Part shown: positions 19,401 through 29,863 of the stretch, piece by piece
Layout of the letters: each line of letters opens with the position of its first letter
How positions within the stretch are numbered: the first letter of the stretch is position 1
The notes under the pieces: generated by a model
Seen by the model: the letters and a program-made list of their open reading frames with translations, nothing else
What the model was told of the DNA's origin: nothing
Database searches by the model: none
Translations under genes and position numbers: made by a program
Source: Schoenoplectus triqueter
Taxonomy: Eukaryota; Streptophyta; Magnoliopsida; Poales; Cyperaceae
DNA: 29,863 bases
Direction: 5' to 3'
Assembly (NCBI GenBank): GCA_964058805.1
Contig: CAXKVV010001573.1
Coordinates: forward strand, 1 to 29,863

Positions 19401-20397
19401 CTCAATAAAGCTGGGACCATTTTCTAATAGTAAACGAGGAAGTATCTTTTATCTTTAAACTTTTATTATTAACAACTCTAGTCCAACTCTTGATGTTGGC
19501 CTTGAACAAGAAAATAAGACAGATGAAAAAAAATATATCAGAGGCTTAATTATTTCAGAATATTCTGTTAAAGTGGTTGTCAACCATGAATCATGAATAG
19601 CAAATAGACACTGAGCTTGAAAATAGTTTGCATTCTAATGCCTTGAGGTTTGCTGAACTATGTGCACAGTTTAAGTTGTAAACCTTTTTGGAACCACTTA
19701 GCCCATTGGTTCACCTATATGATAAATCAAAGTCCAATAGTTATTGTTATCATATTATCAATATTTGACGAAATATTGATAATATGAAGAGACGTCTGTC
19801 AAGTTGGAAGCGCCATTTTGATTACTATTAGTTTTATTTGATGATACTATGTAGTTTTTGTTAAACTGTCATGTGTAATTCGGTTGGCTGTCTGTGGTTA
19901 TATACTGTGTCAGCTGAGTAGGCTTTAATCTGTTGTTTTTGAGTTTTGTTAAGTGTCCGTGAGAATGACAGCTTATGGATAATCTTGTAATAGCCATGTG
20001 GGCTTCAAAAGCTGATGACATAGGAGTAGGTATAAGGAAATCCCCATGGTACCAGGGTGTGATACCAAAACTCTAATGTTTCAATGGATACAGGTGGTAT
20101 TTACCACTATTTTTCGAAAAATATTTGACGAAATATCTTTTTTTTTCATTTTTATGTTTAACAGTGAAGCTAGGAAAGAAATATTTTCCACGGTGCTCAG
20201 ATGTTTTGGATAAGATAATGGACGATAACCTGACAGAGCTGACAGCACCTGACAGGGACACATCAGAGGAGAAGCGACGGCGCTTCAATGATCTCCAAGA
20301 CGTGCTTAAGAAGGCCTTCAGCGAGGACAGACAGGAGTTGGACCGCTGTGCACATTCCTCCTCATCCTCCACTACTATCCACCGTACCCTAAGATGA
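15946..20397 (+). CDS. NPR1: NPR1-like salicylic acid receptor/co-regulator (BTB-ankyrin), four exons
   Basis: Joined coding exons are 15946..16482, 18122..18863, 18979..19182 and 20165..20397: 1716 nt, 571 residues, the usual length and four-exon layout of the NPR1/NPR3/NPR4 family. These proteins bind salicylic acid and act with TGA bZIP factors in nucleus and cytoplasm to control defence genes. Visible features: DSxxxS at 9-14; BTB/POZ about 55-190 with C2HC zinc motif C142, C147, H149, C152; ankyrin block about 255-370; NPR1-type C-terminal domain about 375-550 with R426 at the salicylate-contact position; DLNETP at 472-477; basic KRRR at 531-534. All introns are GT-AG with phases 0, 1, 1 and no internal stop. 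Start at 15946 (MEPS) was chosen because family members begin similarly; 15778 would add 56 residues. Wording such as LYLENRVALARIMFPMEA resembles monocot NPR1/NH1 as remembered; separation from NPR3/4 is unsettled. Confidence 0.95.
16543..16645. repeat. 55-bp tandem duplication in intron 1
   Basis: GGGCAGAGTGATCTGATTTT occurs at 16543 and 16598, starting two adjacent copies with a 55-bp period. The second copy lacks a few bases (CATATTT region) and differs at GATGAAG/GATGGAG. A modest local duplication. Confidence 0.85.
16841..17033. mobile_element. Possible MITE fragment in intron 1
   Basis: The left end reads TAGGGATGGCGGAGTCAGGA and the right end GATCCGCCCGCCCCTG, reminiscent of a common plant repeat with ends of the type CAGGGGCGGAGCCAGGATTTT. 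The inverted match is poor and no flanking 8-bp duplication was found, so this is a tentative call. Confidence 0.35.
18122..18863 (+). CDS. NPR1: NPR1-like exon 2: ankyrin block to salicylate arginine
   Basis: Encodes residues 180-426 plus the first base of codon 427. It opens RRLIDVLDKVEIDD, directly continuing the exon 1 LVSLFQ. C204, C208 and C215 occupy the positions of NPR1 C212, C216 and C223. The ankyrin core includes RIHRALDSDDVELVRMLL, DDAYALHYAVEHCDSKI, ADVNHRNLRGYTVLHVAA and the repeat ending LLTKGARPAD. The last full codon, CGA at 18860-18862, is R426 in LYLENR, aligning with NPR1 R432 and NPR4 R419. The donor is G|GTGTGC (phase 1). The acceptor TTGCAACAG has a poor pyrimidine tract, but homology leaves little doubt about it. 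Confidence 0.95.
18864..18978 (+). other. Intron 2 of the NPR1-like gene (115 bp)
   Basis: Bounded by CGAG|GTGTGC and AAACAG|TGGC, phase 1. Retention would add four residues (GVPN) after R426 and reach a TAA at 18875-18877, removing the C-terminal domain. Confidence 0.93.
18979..19182 (+). CDS. NPR1: NPR1-like exon 3: start of C-terminal domain with DLNETP
   Basis: Starts after AAAAACAG and completes the valine codon (G|TG) to give VALARIMFPMEAQLAMDLAQ. A variable Asn/Pro-rich linker follows, then MDLNETPF (residues 471-478), a DLNxxP-type EAR motif whose equivalent VDLNETP is required for NPR3/NPR4 co-repressor activity in Arabidopsis. Remembered rice NPR1 also has a DLNESP at this place, so the motif does not decide the clade. 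It ends KEEHRARMKALAGT with donor G|GTATCT, phase 1. Confidence 0.94.
19183..20164 (+). other. Intron 3 of the NPR1-like gene (982 bp)
   Basis: Bounded by ACAG|GTATCT and AACAG|TGAA, phase 1. Its right part contains a perfect 16-bp-arm hairpin and a 17-bp direct repeat 360 bp apart. No coding sequence is visible inside. Confidence 0.92.
19751..19786. repeat. Perfect hairpin, 16-bp arms, GACG loop, in intron 3
   Basis: CATATTATCAATATTT at 19751-19766 and AAATATTGATAATATG at 19771-19786 are exact reverse complements separated by GACG. The central part (AATATTTGACGAAATAT, 19760-19776) recurs exactly at 20120-20136. The arms are AT-only apart from two bases each, so a weak stem is expected. Confidence 0.85.
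20165..20397 (+). CDS. NPR1: NPR1-like exon 4: conserved C-terminal block and tail
   Basis: Begins after ACAG with TG AAG, rebuilding V495 and reading VKLGKKYFPRCSDVLDKIMD, the conserved block carrying C505 (NPR1 C511). The residues at the Arabidopsis C521 and C529 positions are not cysteines (DDNLTELTAPDRD). EEKRRRFNDLQDVLKKAFSE follows, giving a basic cluster and an amphipathic helix found across the family, then a Ser/Thr-rich tail and TGA at 20395-20397. The acceptor follows a long T-rich tract (20138-20160). Confidence 0.94.
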
Positions 20398-22261
20398 TAC
20401 TGTTTGAGTTTCTGTTAGTTTTGTAGTATGTATGGTTTGGTATTGCTTTTTGGCATCACATGCCATTTGGGCAAATTGAAGGTTAGCCTCATTGTCACGT
20501 GTGCTCGCTCATATGTGGCGCTTGTTCTATTATACTCATTGGCGTTGTATGTCTTCTTCTTCTTCTTTTTTCAAGAACGACGAGGGTTTCTTCAAACCGT
20601 TTACCAGATTTAATTTTGTTCGTTGTTAGAACTGCGTGTATAGTAATCTCCTAATTGATGTAATTTTCCTGGTCCTTTGAGATTGACTGTCCATGTGAAC
20701 TTCTCATGGATCTCTTTTTTGTTTGTAAATGTTCTGGTTGAAAATATAAATTAGAGGTGAATTAGGTTATCAGAATGATTATCTTTTGGAGAACATTCGC
20801 ATTTTAATGCTTAACTAGAGAAATTGTTTTTCAATCGGCCAGGTCGAGCTATTCAAAAGTTTAAAGAGGCCGTCTTAGGCCGGTGGTCTTCAAGTACTAT
20901 GTTATATTTCTCTTGGAAATAGAGATTATCATTTGGGTCCACAAACCATAAATTAATGCACATATATTATGGGCTAGGTTTCAAGTATGTAGTTCCATTT
21001 GATAGGAAAAAGCTTGAGTGATATGTTATTTCGCAGCCCAAAACTTTTCATCGTACAAACCCCATTTTTATTATAGAATATTTCTAAGTCCCACTAATTA
21101 TCTCACCAAATCTGAGAAAAGTCAAACAATCCAAAACCAACCCGCAAAAGTTCAAAACTAAATGACCGAATGCTACTGGCTATGTTTTACTTGACCGACG
21201 CATAACATAATTATTTTGACGTGACCTCAAAAACGAAGCCATCCTAAAAGGTAGTCAAATTCTTGAAACGATTATGTGCCACCTAAATTATCAATTTATC
21301 ATATACGAACCGTATGCAATCCGAGAGATTTGGAAAACAACTCGAATTAAACCTGTAGTTGAGCTTTTGAGATTTAATAGTTTCGGAGGAGAATTTAAAG
21401 GGCGGGAATTCATTAATATTGATTTTATATGGTAATTCTAATAATATATCTTTAAAATCAGTTCGAAAAAAATAAAGAATAGATTCAATCATATTCATAA
21501 AATTATACATTAATCATGTATTTCAAATTTCATATAATTTAAGTGCTATTTAATATTTGTAAAGATTATTAATTAAAATTATATAAAGTTTACAAGTTAC
21601 ACCAGCAACAGTAGCTCAAATTTAATGGTTTTTGATATAATATAAAGCTACAAAATAGTTTAAAACACGATGGATCTACACTTGTAAGAATATATGTATA
21701 AATATTTTATTTTTAAAATCATTTTAATTTGTATAAAAAACTATTCAGATTTCCAAGTTAACTACATATTATCTATATATCCTCACTCAAATATAAAATT
21801 ATATATTGCCTATGTCCAAGAAAAAAATGAACAAATTAAAGACACCCTGGCACCTTGAATATAACGTTTATAGTTACTAGGCAACTAGGCACTCATACTT
21901 ATCAACATTAATGCTTTCTTGATTGCCAATGATATTAGGTCAAAGCATGAATGGACCTCATTAAGTACGAAACGAGCATGACAAGCAGTGTTTATTATTA
22001 TGTATATTTTATCTTGCATTGTGCGTTAGTTGGGCGTAAGTGCTCATAATTGGGATGTTCAAACTTCAATGTCAAACATCGAACTATTTGAAGGAATACA
22101 TTGGTTTTGCAAAAAAAAAAAATCAAGATTTAAGCTATTTATTTCCAAACATCATTTCAATTTTTAAGATTTTTTTCATATTTTTTTGAAAATCTATTAT
22201 CAAAATTGTCAAAATAACACATTGTCAAGTCATCCCCACCCTTACATAAATGGTACACAAA
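20398..22261. other. 3' flank of the NPR1-like gene and intergenic DNA
   Basis: The first 300-400 bp after the stop are T/G-rich and probably hold the 3' UTR; no canonical AATAAA is seen there, which is common in plants. From about 20830 on no gene or complete transposon can be supported. Confidence 0.5.
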
Positions 22262-22806
22262 ATATTGCTCTTTTACCAAATTGTTCCTTAAAATTTTAAA
22301 ATTATCTGTTAGATCTTAAAGTTTCACTTTGCTACCAAATTGATCTTAAAGTTTTAAAAGTATAATTTTAGTCTTAAAGTTCACAAACTTATCATTTTAG
22401 TTCTTAAATTTTTTATTTATAATAAATTAGTCCTATTATTGTTAATGCTAAAAAAATAAATATTGACATTGACATTCATACATATAACATATCTTATAAT
22501 TTGTGAAACCTATTTATAAATACAATATTAATTAATCTATAAGAATTTTTTTATTAATATAGTATTTTATTATTATATTCATACCGGTTATAATTCTAAA
22601 AATAATGTTATAACAAACAAGTATATAATTTTTGAATGAATTACAAATATAGGATCAATTTGATATAAATTAAAAAAATTTAAGGACTAAAATTATACCT
22701 TTAAATTTAAGGTCCAAACAAAGTTATACTTTAAGAATCATAGCGATATTTTAAGGATAAAATTGATACTTTTAAAATTTTAAGGACCAATTTGATAAAG
22801 TTATGA
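22262..22806. mobile_element. AT-rich foldback element
   Basis: The left half repeats ACCAAATTGNTCCTTAAAAT and AGTCTTAAAGTT-type words; the right half has the complementary AAGGACCAATTTGATAAAG and TTTAAGGACTAAAAT words, so the ends are imperfect inverted repeats extending over most of 545 bp. CCAAATTG near 22276 pairs with CAATTTG near 22788. This matches a widespread AT-rich plant MITE type. No clear target duplication was found, so the boundaries are approximate and the superfamily is open. Confidence 0.6.
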
Positions 22807-24009
22807 TACTTAAACTATTTATAAAAGTTACTATATCAATATGTTTCCTATTTAAAATAATATTATCAAGTGATCTCTCCCTTTCAAATATTCTCATACT
22901 ATATTCATATTATTCCTTTTCACATTGTTTTTTTTTTCCTAAATATGTTATGCATCCGATAAACTTTTTATTTGAGCTATTGTTTTTATATTTCTGTATC
23001 GCTCAATATATATTGAATTAATCAAATTATAGAAGTACTTGACAATTTTTATTTTGACAATTTTGACAATGATCAGTAAAAATTATAGAAGTACTTTTTT
23101 ATTTTATAACAACATTGATATTTTTATTTCCATTAATTATTTCTGAAATATGAACTTTATTATGTTACGCTCGAATAACGAATTTAAAATTTATGTATAT
23201 TGATTAAATTACGAATTCGTTCGGGCGACAAAAAAAAGGAAAAAAAAAATCGTACCAAACAATATATATCGTATCTAACGTGTACTGCTTGTGCAACACG
23301 TGTCGGCGCTCATCTGTACCTACACCAGCATCGCTTTTGCTAGCTGTCAAAAATAGCCAAATAGATGTCACTTCAATTAGAATTTAAGTAATTATTTATT
23401 CTCTGTTCATCCCTTGTTCCTAACTTCTTTACTCGGTACTCGGTAGTTGCAACTAATATTTTACTTTCGGAGATCTCCTTTCACAAGCTTTTGAATCTCC
23501 CCATTAATGAAGCAATGATCGATCCAAGTCAAACCAATTAGTGATCTTATCTGTTTTCTTCATTTTTAGCAAATTTTGACACCTAGAACTTGGCGTTTTA
23601 TCCGTTACATCTCGTATTTGAAGAAATAATTATAGTGACATATCATTATTATTGTTGTCTCTATTTCAAAAAAAAAAATTGAAAAGTAATATCTCTCGGA
23701 TTTTTTTTTATCAAAGACGATAACAAATATCATATGTACCTAGATAGTCACATCTGTCCATTTCACATCTTACATAAAAAGTGAAAATATCTTTCGTTAG
23801 AAAATGGTGCGATATATCACTATCTACAATGGAATTGTTTTAAAATATAAATTGGAATCCTGGGAAGAAACGTTTGTTAGGAATTTACTTAAATAACTAA
23901 AAAATCATTTCATGTATTAATTAGTTTATTTAGTTATAAAATAAGAGCGAGTGAAATGGAGATAAATATTTAATGGAGATAAATATTTGATATTTTTTAT
24001 GATAAGAAT
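22807..24009. other. Unassigned AT-rich intergenic DNA
   Basis: No gene is visible. The 16-bp word TATTTTGACAATTTTG at 23050-23065 is the exact reverse complement of 22201-22216, so the pair encloses the foldback element at 22262-22806 and could mark a wider host repeat. The stretch 23280-23345 is GC-richer and contains CACGTG. Confidence 0.45.
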
Positions 24010-24440
24010 GTCTCAAATAAATTAAAAGACAAGTTATATAAGACGACGATTAGTCCCGTGATGATTGTGTGGCGCAAAATGCTAGATTATAAAAGGACAA
24101 CGCATTTAGAAAATGAGTGCAACAGAATTGCGGATGTTGTGTTGGATATGCGGTTACACAAGGAGAGATCGAATAAGAAATGATGATATACGGGACAAAC
24201 TTGAGTTGCACCAATTCAAGAGAAATTTGTCCAACACCGTTTGCGATGGCCTGATCATATCCAACAAAGGCTTCATGAGGCATCAGTATGCAGTGATATT
24301 CTAAGTCGTCCTGATAACATAAAAAGAGAAAGATATCGACGAGACTGACATGAAAGGAAACAATAAAAAGGGATTTGAAGAAATATAATATATCCAAAGA
24401 GTTTGTTTTGGATATGAGTGTTTGAAATGTGACGATCCAT
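24010..24440 (+). pseudogene. RTE-clade LINE reverse transcriptase C-terminal remnant
   Basis: Pieces in three frames follow the order of the C-terminal part of plant RTE-type LINE polyproteins. From 24019 one frame reads KLKDKLYKTTISPVM; from 24113 another reads MSATELRMLCWICGYTRRDR then IRNDDIRDKLEL; after a shift comes EKFVQHRLRWPDHIQQRLHE (cf. the family words RLRW-x-GH and RRP); and from about 24361 KRDLKKYNISKEFVLDMSV precedes a TGA where the family usually has tryptophan. Frameshifts and stops make it non-functional. The N-terminal endonuclease and most of the polymerase are absent, and no tail or target duplication was found. Confidence 0.75.
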
Positions 24441-25468
<1,028 letters not shown>

Positions 25469-26424
25469 GCTAATTTTTCTATGGATCAAGTTTAGTAGTG
25501 GAGATGAAGATATATTGAACGGTTGTGATTCATTCAAATTTAAAAGCTTTTAAAAACTTTGATCCAGATAAGAATCACACTTATTATTATTATTTTGTTG
25601 GTTTTATTAACCTGGTATGAACGTCTGAGCACGTTTGGTATTGATTCAGTTTCTCCACATTTTAAGTTGTGTTAATTTGTTTACACATCTGTTGGCTAGT
25701 AGGAAAATAAATTATGTAATTCAGAAAGCGTGCTTTTAAGCTTAACTCGGTGACTTTTCTCAACGCCAACATCCCATCTCTTTCCTAACTTTTCTCAAAC
25801 TTAGCTAAAATATGTCCAATATTTCATTTTCAGATTTTCTGGATCAGGACATATGCAAAAAAAAATGATAAAAAATAAAATGGAAAAGGAAGCTCTGTTT
25901 CTGCTTCTCATATCAACACTCCTTACAAAATCCATGATTCGTTGCCTGTTACCCATTCAAGATTAATACGAGAGACGCATTGCCGGGAAGGCGTGGTTGT
26001 CAATATTTGTTACCCATAGGATCAAGTTTATCCATTTAAGTTTTAATGGTGCTTCTTTTAGTTTATTTTTGAATAATTAACAAGTAATTAATAAATTTCG
26101 CATGAATTAAACATTATTTATGTAGCAATCAAAGATTAATTATGTATTAGTTGGCATTGAATTACGATTAAATATAAAAAAATAACTAACAAGTAATTAA
26201 TCAATTTATATTCAGGTTGGCGCGGGTGAATCGATGACTTGATTGGATTGATTTTGAATCAAAAATGTTTTAATTCAAATCAAATTTGATCTGATAAAAA
26301 ATATATTAAAATAATACCAATGCGCTCCGAACTTGAAACCAACCACTCAACAAGTCTGAGGCCTTGAACCCCCTAAGGTTCAGAGCGTATCAGCTCATAC
26401 CAGCTCATACGATGATTGGATTTT
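25469..26424. other. Unassigned intergenic DNA
   Basis: No gene is visible. The 10-bp word CAGCTCATAC is tandemly duplicated near 26391-26410, and TTGAACCCCCTAAGGTTCA (about 26364-26382) forms a short hairpin. Confidence 0.45.
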
Positions 26425-26432
26425 AATGCGGA

Positions 26433-27214
26433 TAGGGGTATCAATCATATTATTTTACTCATTTATCTCATTTATCTGATTATAGAGATATTTTTTTATT
26501 AATTTATTTGTTATGTTATTTGTTATGGATAAAGATAAAAAAAATTTCGTTATATAAATGAATAAGAATATGAATAAACATCATTTTAAACTCATTTTCC
26601 TTAAATGATAAATTATTAAAAAACAATTTAAATTATTTTAAATAATTATCTCATACAATATTTTTTCTATGTTAGTTGTCCGAGTTTTTTATCTTAATTA
26701 TTATGAATTATAATTATTATCTTCTTCAACTTTAATCATCTTATAAATTATAATATTTGAATAATATTTAGTAGAGTACTTATTAACAAGATTGAATGAG
26801 ATAATATAAGATTTTATTTTAGACAAGATACTATTTTTATTTTTTTATTAAAAAGTTTGATAAGAGATGTTTGTGTTTTTTTAATTTATTTATTTTGAAA
26901 TGACTCAAGTTAGAATTGATTGTATAGTTATATTTTGATTTTATACTAATAAAATAAAAATATATTTTGTATGAAAGGAATGAGTTTGCATATTTTTTAT
27001 ATAAATGATGATAAACTAAGTCATATATTAGCATTATTCGTTAGTATTTATTATCATTTAGTTAATTATTTATTTTAACGGATAAAGGTAGGGTATGAGT
27101 AAGTATAATTTTAATAAGTAAGGATAAAAAATAGATAAGAGTAATTTCATATAGATATGATAATGAAAATATCCCCATCCAATCCAATGCGTACCATATC
27201 CATTGATAACCCTG
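26433..27214. mobile_element. hAT-type non-autonomous element
   Basis: The left end is TAGGGGTATCAAT and the right end ATTGATAACCCTG, a good inverted match of hAT type and similar to the ends of the element at 3176-3923. The flanking words AATGCGGA (26425-26432) and AATGCGTG (27215-27222) agree at 6 of 8 positions. The interior is very AT-rich with no transposase. The duplication mismatches and terminal substitution suggest an old insertion. Confidence 0.65.
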
Positions 27215-27222
27215 AATGCGTG

Positions 27223-29863
27223 AAATGCCCCTTCTAATTGTTGAATTTAAATCCTCTAGTCCTTAAAAATTGGGCCCAAAAGATGTGATTGTTTTTATCC
27301 ACAATTCAAATCCGACATCCGTTATGACTTTGAATAATTATTTTACCGTGAAATAACACAGAAGATACAAACCCCTACTCAACTTTATGAATAGTTGATT
27401 TTTTTTTCACAATGCTAACTGACACAAAAATATTTAAATATTTAAGGAAGGATCCAACGACCAAGATCATGCCATTGGTGTCTATTATATCTATTTACAT
27501 ATTCATATATAAATTTATAAATGTAAATCGCTGGATTTATTTTACATATCTCCATTGCATATATATAAAAAATCATAAAATTTTAACTTCATTAAGGAAG
27601 GATGCTAGACCTTAACTCTTCGTATGAGGCGTTTCAAAATGCAAAATCCGATAATATATTCTTTTACTCGTTTGGCAATGAATTCTGATCCGTACAGATG
27701 TTATCCTAATTTTCATTTATGGAATCTCGTTTTTTTTCATATTATTCAGATAATCATAAGATATTTATTTAATGATTTCTATTTGTTACGATGAAGGAAT
27801 ACTCTTACGTAGTCTATACTCCCTACTAGTTATATGGTACGGCTTTCCACATTTTCCTACTAATTAATTAATTAATCACGCTGTACATAAAAATATATTA
27901 TATGTGTTGTTATTGTTACATTACATAAACTTTAGATTTATATGCGGAAGTTTGTATGCGCTCATACATTTACTTTTTAATGGTCGGACAGTTTAGATAA
28001 AGTGCAGGGTAAAGTCAATATATTAAATTTTACTTTGTCATTTCCTTTCTTTTTTAAAAGAAAATGAAATGTTATTACATAATGAAATATAGGCCAAACA
28101 AGCAAAATTCTTCTTTCTTGTTGAAAACCGAGCACTTTTTCTGGACGGTAACCAAATGAAACAAACCAATAGCTACCATTAACAATTTAGATATACATAT
28201 ATTAATAGCTGTGCGTTGCTACAATCTTTCAGAAATATAAAAATTCATATCTTCATGTGAAAAATAAGAAAATAAAAATAAAAATAATTTAATAATTAAT
28301 ATAAATTTCAATCATAAATACATAATTAATGTAAAATAAATGTAAATTATGAGAAAAGCTAACATTCAGCGTTTAAGAAAAGTTAAAATTTATAATTGAT
28401 GACAATTTAAGAAAAAAAGAAAATAAAATAGAACAATTATACTCTTAAATTATATAGTATTTCATGTAATAAACAAAATTGAGAGAAAATTCTAACTTCA
28501 ACACAAATGATCATAGAGATAGTAACATTATTTGATGAATAATTCAATCCGATGAGTGATATTAGATTTAAAAAAATAATAAAAAATATGAACCATTACA
28601 GAATTAAAATACATACATACTTAATAAAGAGTAGAGATATGATTAAAATGCCAAAAAAAATAACGGATAAATTAAATTTTAACAATCCGAAAATTGCACG
28701 CACATAGAGCATTATTGTTGGTAAATATGTGTGAACTCGTGCACAGCTGACAGTCTGACAGGATACCATTTATTCACTGTTAGGCCGAAAATATATTAAT
28801 TAATAAGCTACTTGGCTTTTGACAGTGTTTTCAAATAGCCAATACTACAATAAATAAATAATCCACAACTGAAGGTTTTCTCACTTTCTTACCTCAGACA
28901 TTTCCAACGCGGTAACTTGCTCCAATCCAGTTCACTAGTGATGCAATTGATCTTGAACATTCTAAGTCCCTTTGGCGTGGATCACACACCAAGTAATTAA
29001 CAGATCGCTACGCAGAACCCAACTTCTCGCTTTGGGAAATAATTATGTGGGACCCATTTGCAGTGTCTATCAGAGAAAGTATAGAATAATTAATTAATCA
29101 ATTATGAGTTTGATTAAGAATGATTGAGATGCGGAAACTTCTAATAGCTTAATTATTAGCATGAAAGAATTAAATAGGGATTGGAACTAGTTGAGACTCC
29201 AGGAGGGGGACAGTTAGACCCAGCTCATCAATTATGTCATCCTTTGAACACGTAATAACTTGTATATTTATTATTAAATAAATAATTATAGCGTTTAATG
29301 ACGGAAGTGCCCCTTAAATAGTGACAATTGACTGGTCCAGTCTTTATCCTAGAGCTCCGGAGGTTAGATAGGACAGGTGGACTGTTGCTTCTCAGATTAC
29401 ATTTTGGGCCTTGAAAAAAAAGGAAAAAATTAACTTGTTCCCCACGAGGTGTGCATTTTTTTTACTATAGGTAAGACCTGCTATCACTATTCAACCACTC
29501 AAGTTGAAGTGATGGTTAGGGAAGTGGGAGCTTCAAATCATTTTGAATAAAAAAAAAATTGGTTTAAAATTGTTTAGAACAGTTGATTTTGCATTCAGAT
29601 TTGTACTTTTAATAAAATTTAAATTCAAAATTTATATTTTCAATAATCATTATGAATTTCGATACAAAATCAACGATTCTAGAAGACTTTGAATCAATTT
29701 TTGATTCAAAGCGCTTTGAACCTCCCCCACTTTTGATGGTTAGAGGCTTGATAAACTCCACACGGTTGAATCTGGTCCAGATCAATCTGTCCTTGCAACC
29801 CACTTCATTTAGGACTATAGTCAACGGGGTGAACCAGAATTTTAGTACAATGAGGGCTGAGAT
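27223..29863. other. Unassigned AT-rich intergenic DNA, right edge
   Basis: No coding region, RNA gene or complete transposon can be supported. A run of ATTAATTAATTAATTAAT lies near 27862-27876. The last about 47 bases (from 29817) read GGGGTGAACCAGAATTTTAG, resembling the repeat fragment at 16850-16880 in intron 1 and possibly the edge of an element that continues outside the window. Confidence 0.45.

Noticed and set aside
23280..23345. G-box (CACGTG) region as a promoter
   Set aside because: No gene follows on either strand; one six-base motif is not enough.
24050..24397. Minus-strand 115-residue open frame
   Set aside because: Antisense shadow of the RTE-type LINE remnant, whose + strand matches are ordered and specific.

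Overview
The window is plant nuclear DNA: very AT-rich, mostly non-coding, full of small DNA transposons and transposon debris, and holding one intact intron-containing gene. The gene's wording, the GC-rich start of its first exon (falling toward the 3' end) and its close match to remembered rice NPR1/NH1-type proteins suggest a monocot. A non-grass monocot seems plausible, but the species cannot be fixed from sequence alone.

The only intact gene I can support is an NPR1-family salicylic-acid receptor/co-regulator on the + strand. It has four exons (15946..16482, 18122..18863, 18979..19182, 20165..20397), three GT-AG introns, 1716 nt of coding sequence and 571 residues. It carries an N-terminal IkB-like DSxxxS motif, a BTB/POZ domain with the C2HC zinc-binding motif, an ankyrin block, the salicylate-contacting arginine (R426), a DLNETP EAR-type motif and a basic C-terminal region. 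A W-box and a TGACG element overlap about 100 bp before the start codon. A 2.3-kb hAT transposon ends only 254 bp upstream of that codon.

Layout from left to right: a palindrome and unassigned DNA (1-787); a probable non-autonomous CACTA element (788-2961); a hAT element holding an L1-type LINE tail (3176-3923); a CTCG-rich hAT element with perfect target-site duplications (4918-5562); a foldback MITE (5876-6308); a second CTCG-rich hAT element (6459-6816); a three-level nest (7065-9990) in which a CTCG-rich hAT element was split by a long solo LTR, itself hit by another hAT MITE; a 214-bp truncated LINE with 17-bp duplications (10280-10493); a Mutator-like element with about 300-bp inverted repeats (11121-12338); a degenerate hAT element with a broken BED-type transposase (13399-15691); the NPR1-like gene; a foldback element (22262-22806); an RTE-clade LINE remnant (24010-24440); a long TTA microsatellite (25341-25468); a hAT-like element (26433-27214); and AT-rich DNA to the end.

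No rRNA, tRNA, CRISPR array or operon is visible. Transposon boundaries were set by reading terminal repeats and flanking duplications by eye, so they are exact where the duplication is perfect and approximate elsewhere. The interplay between features is mainly positional: defence-gene regulation next to transposons that supply, displace or may silence its promoter.
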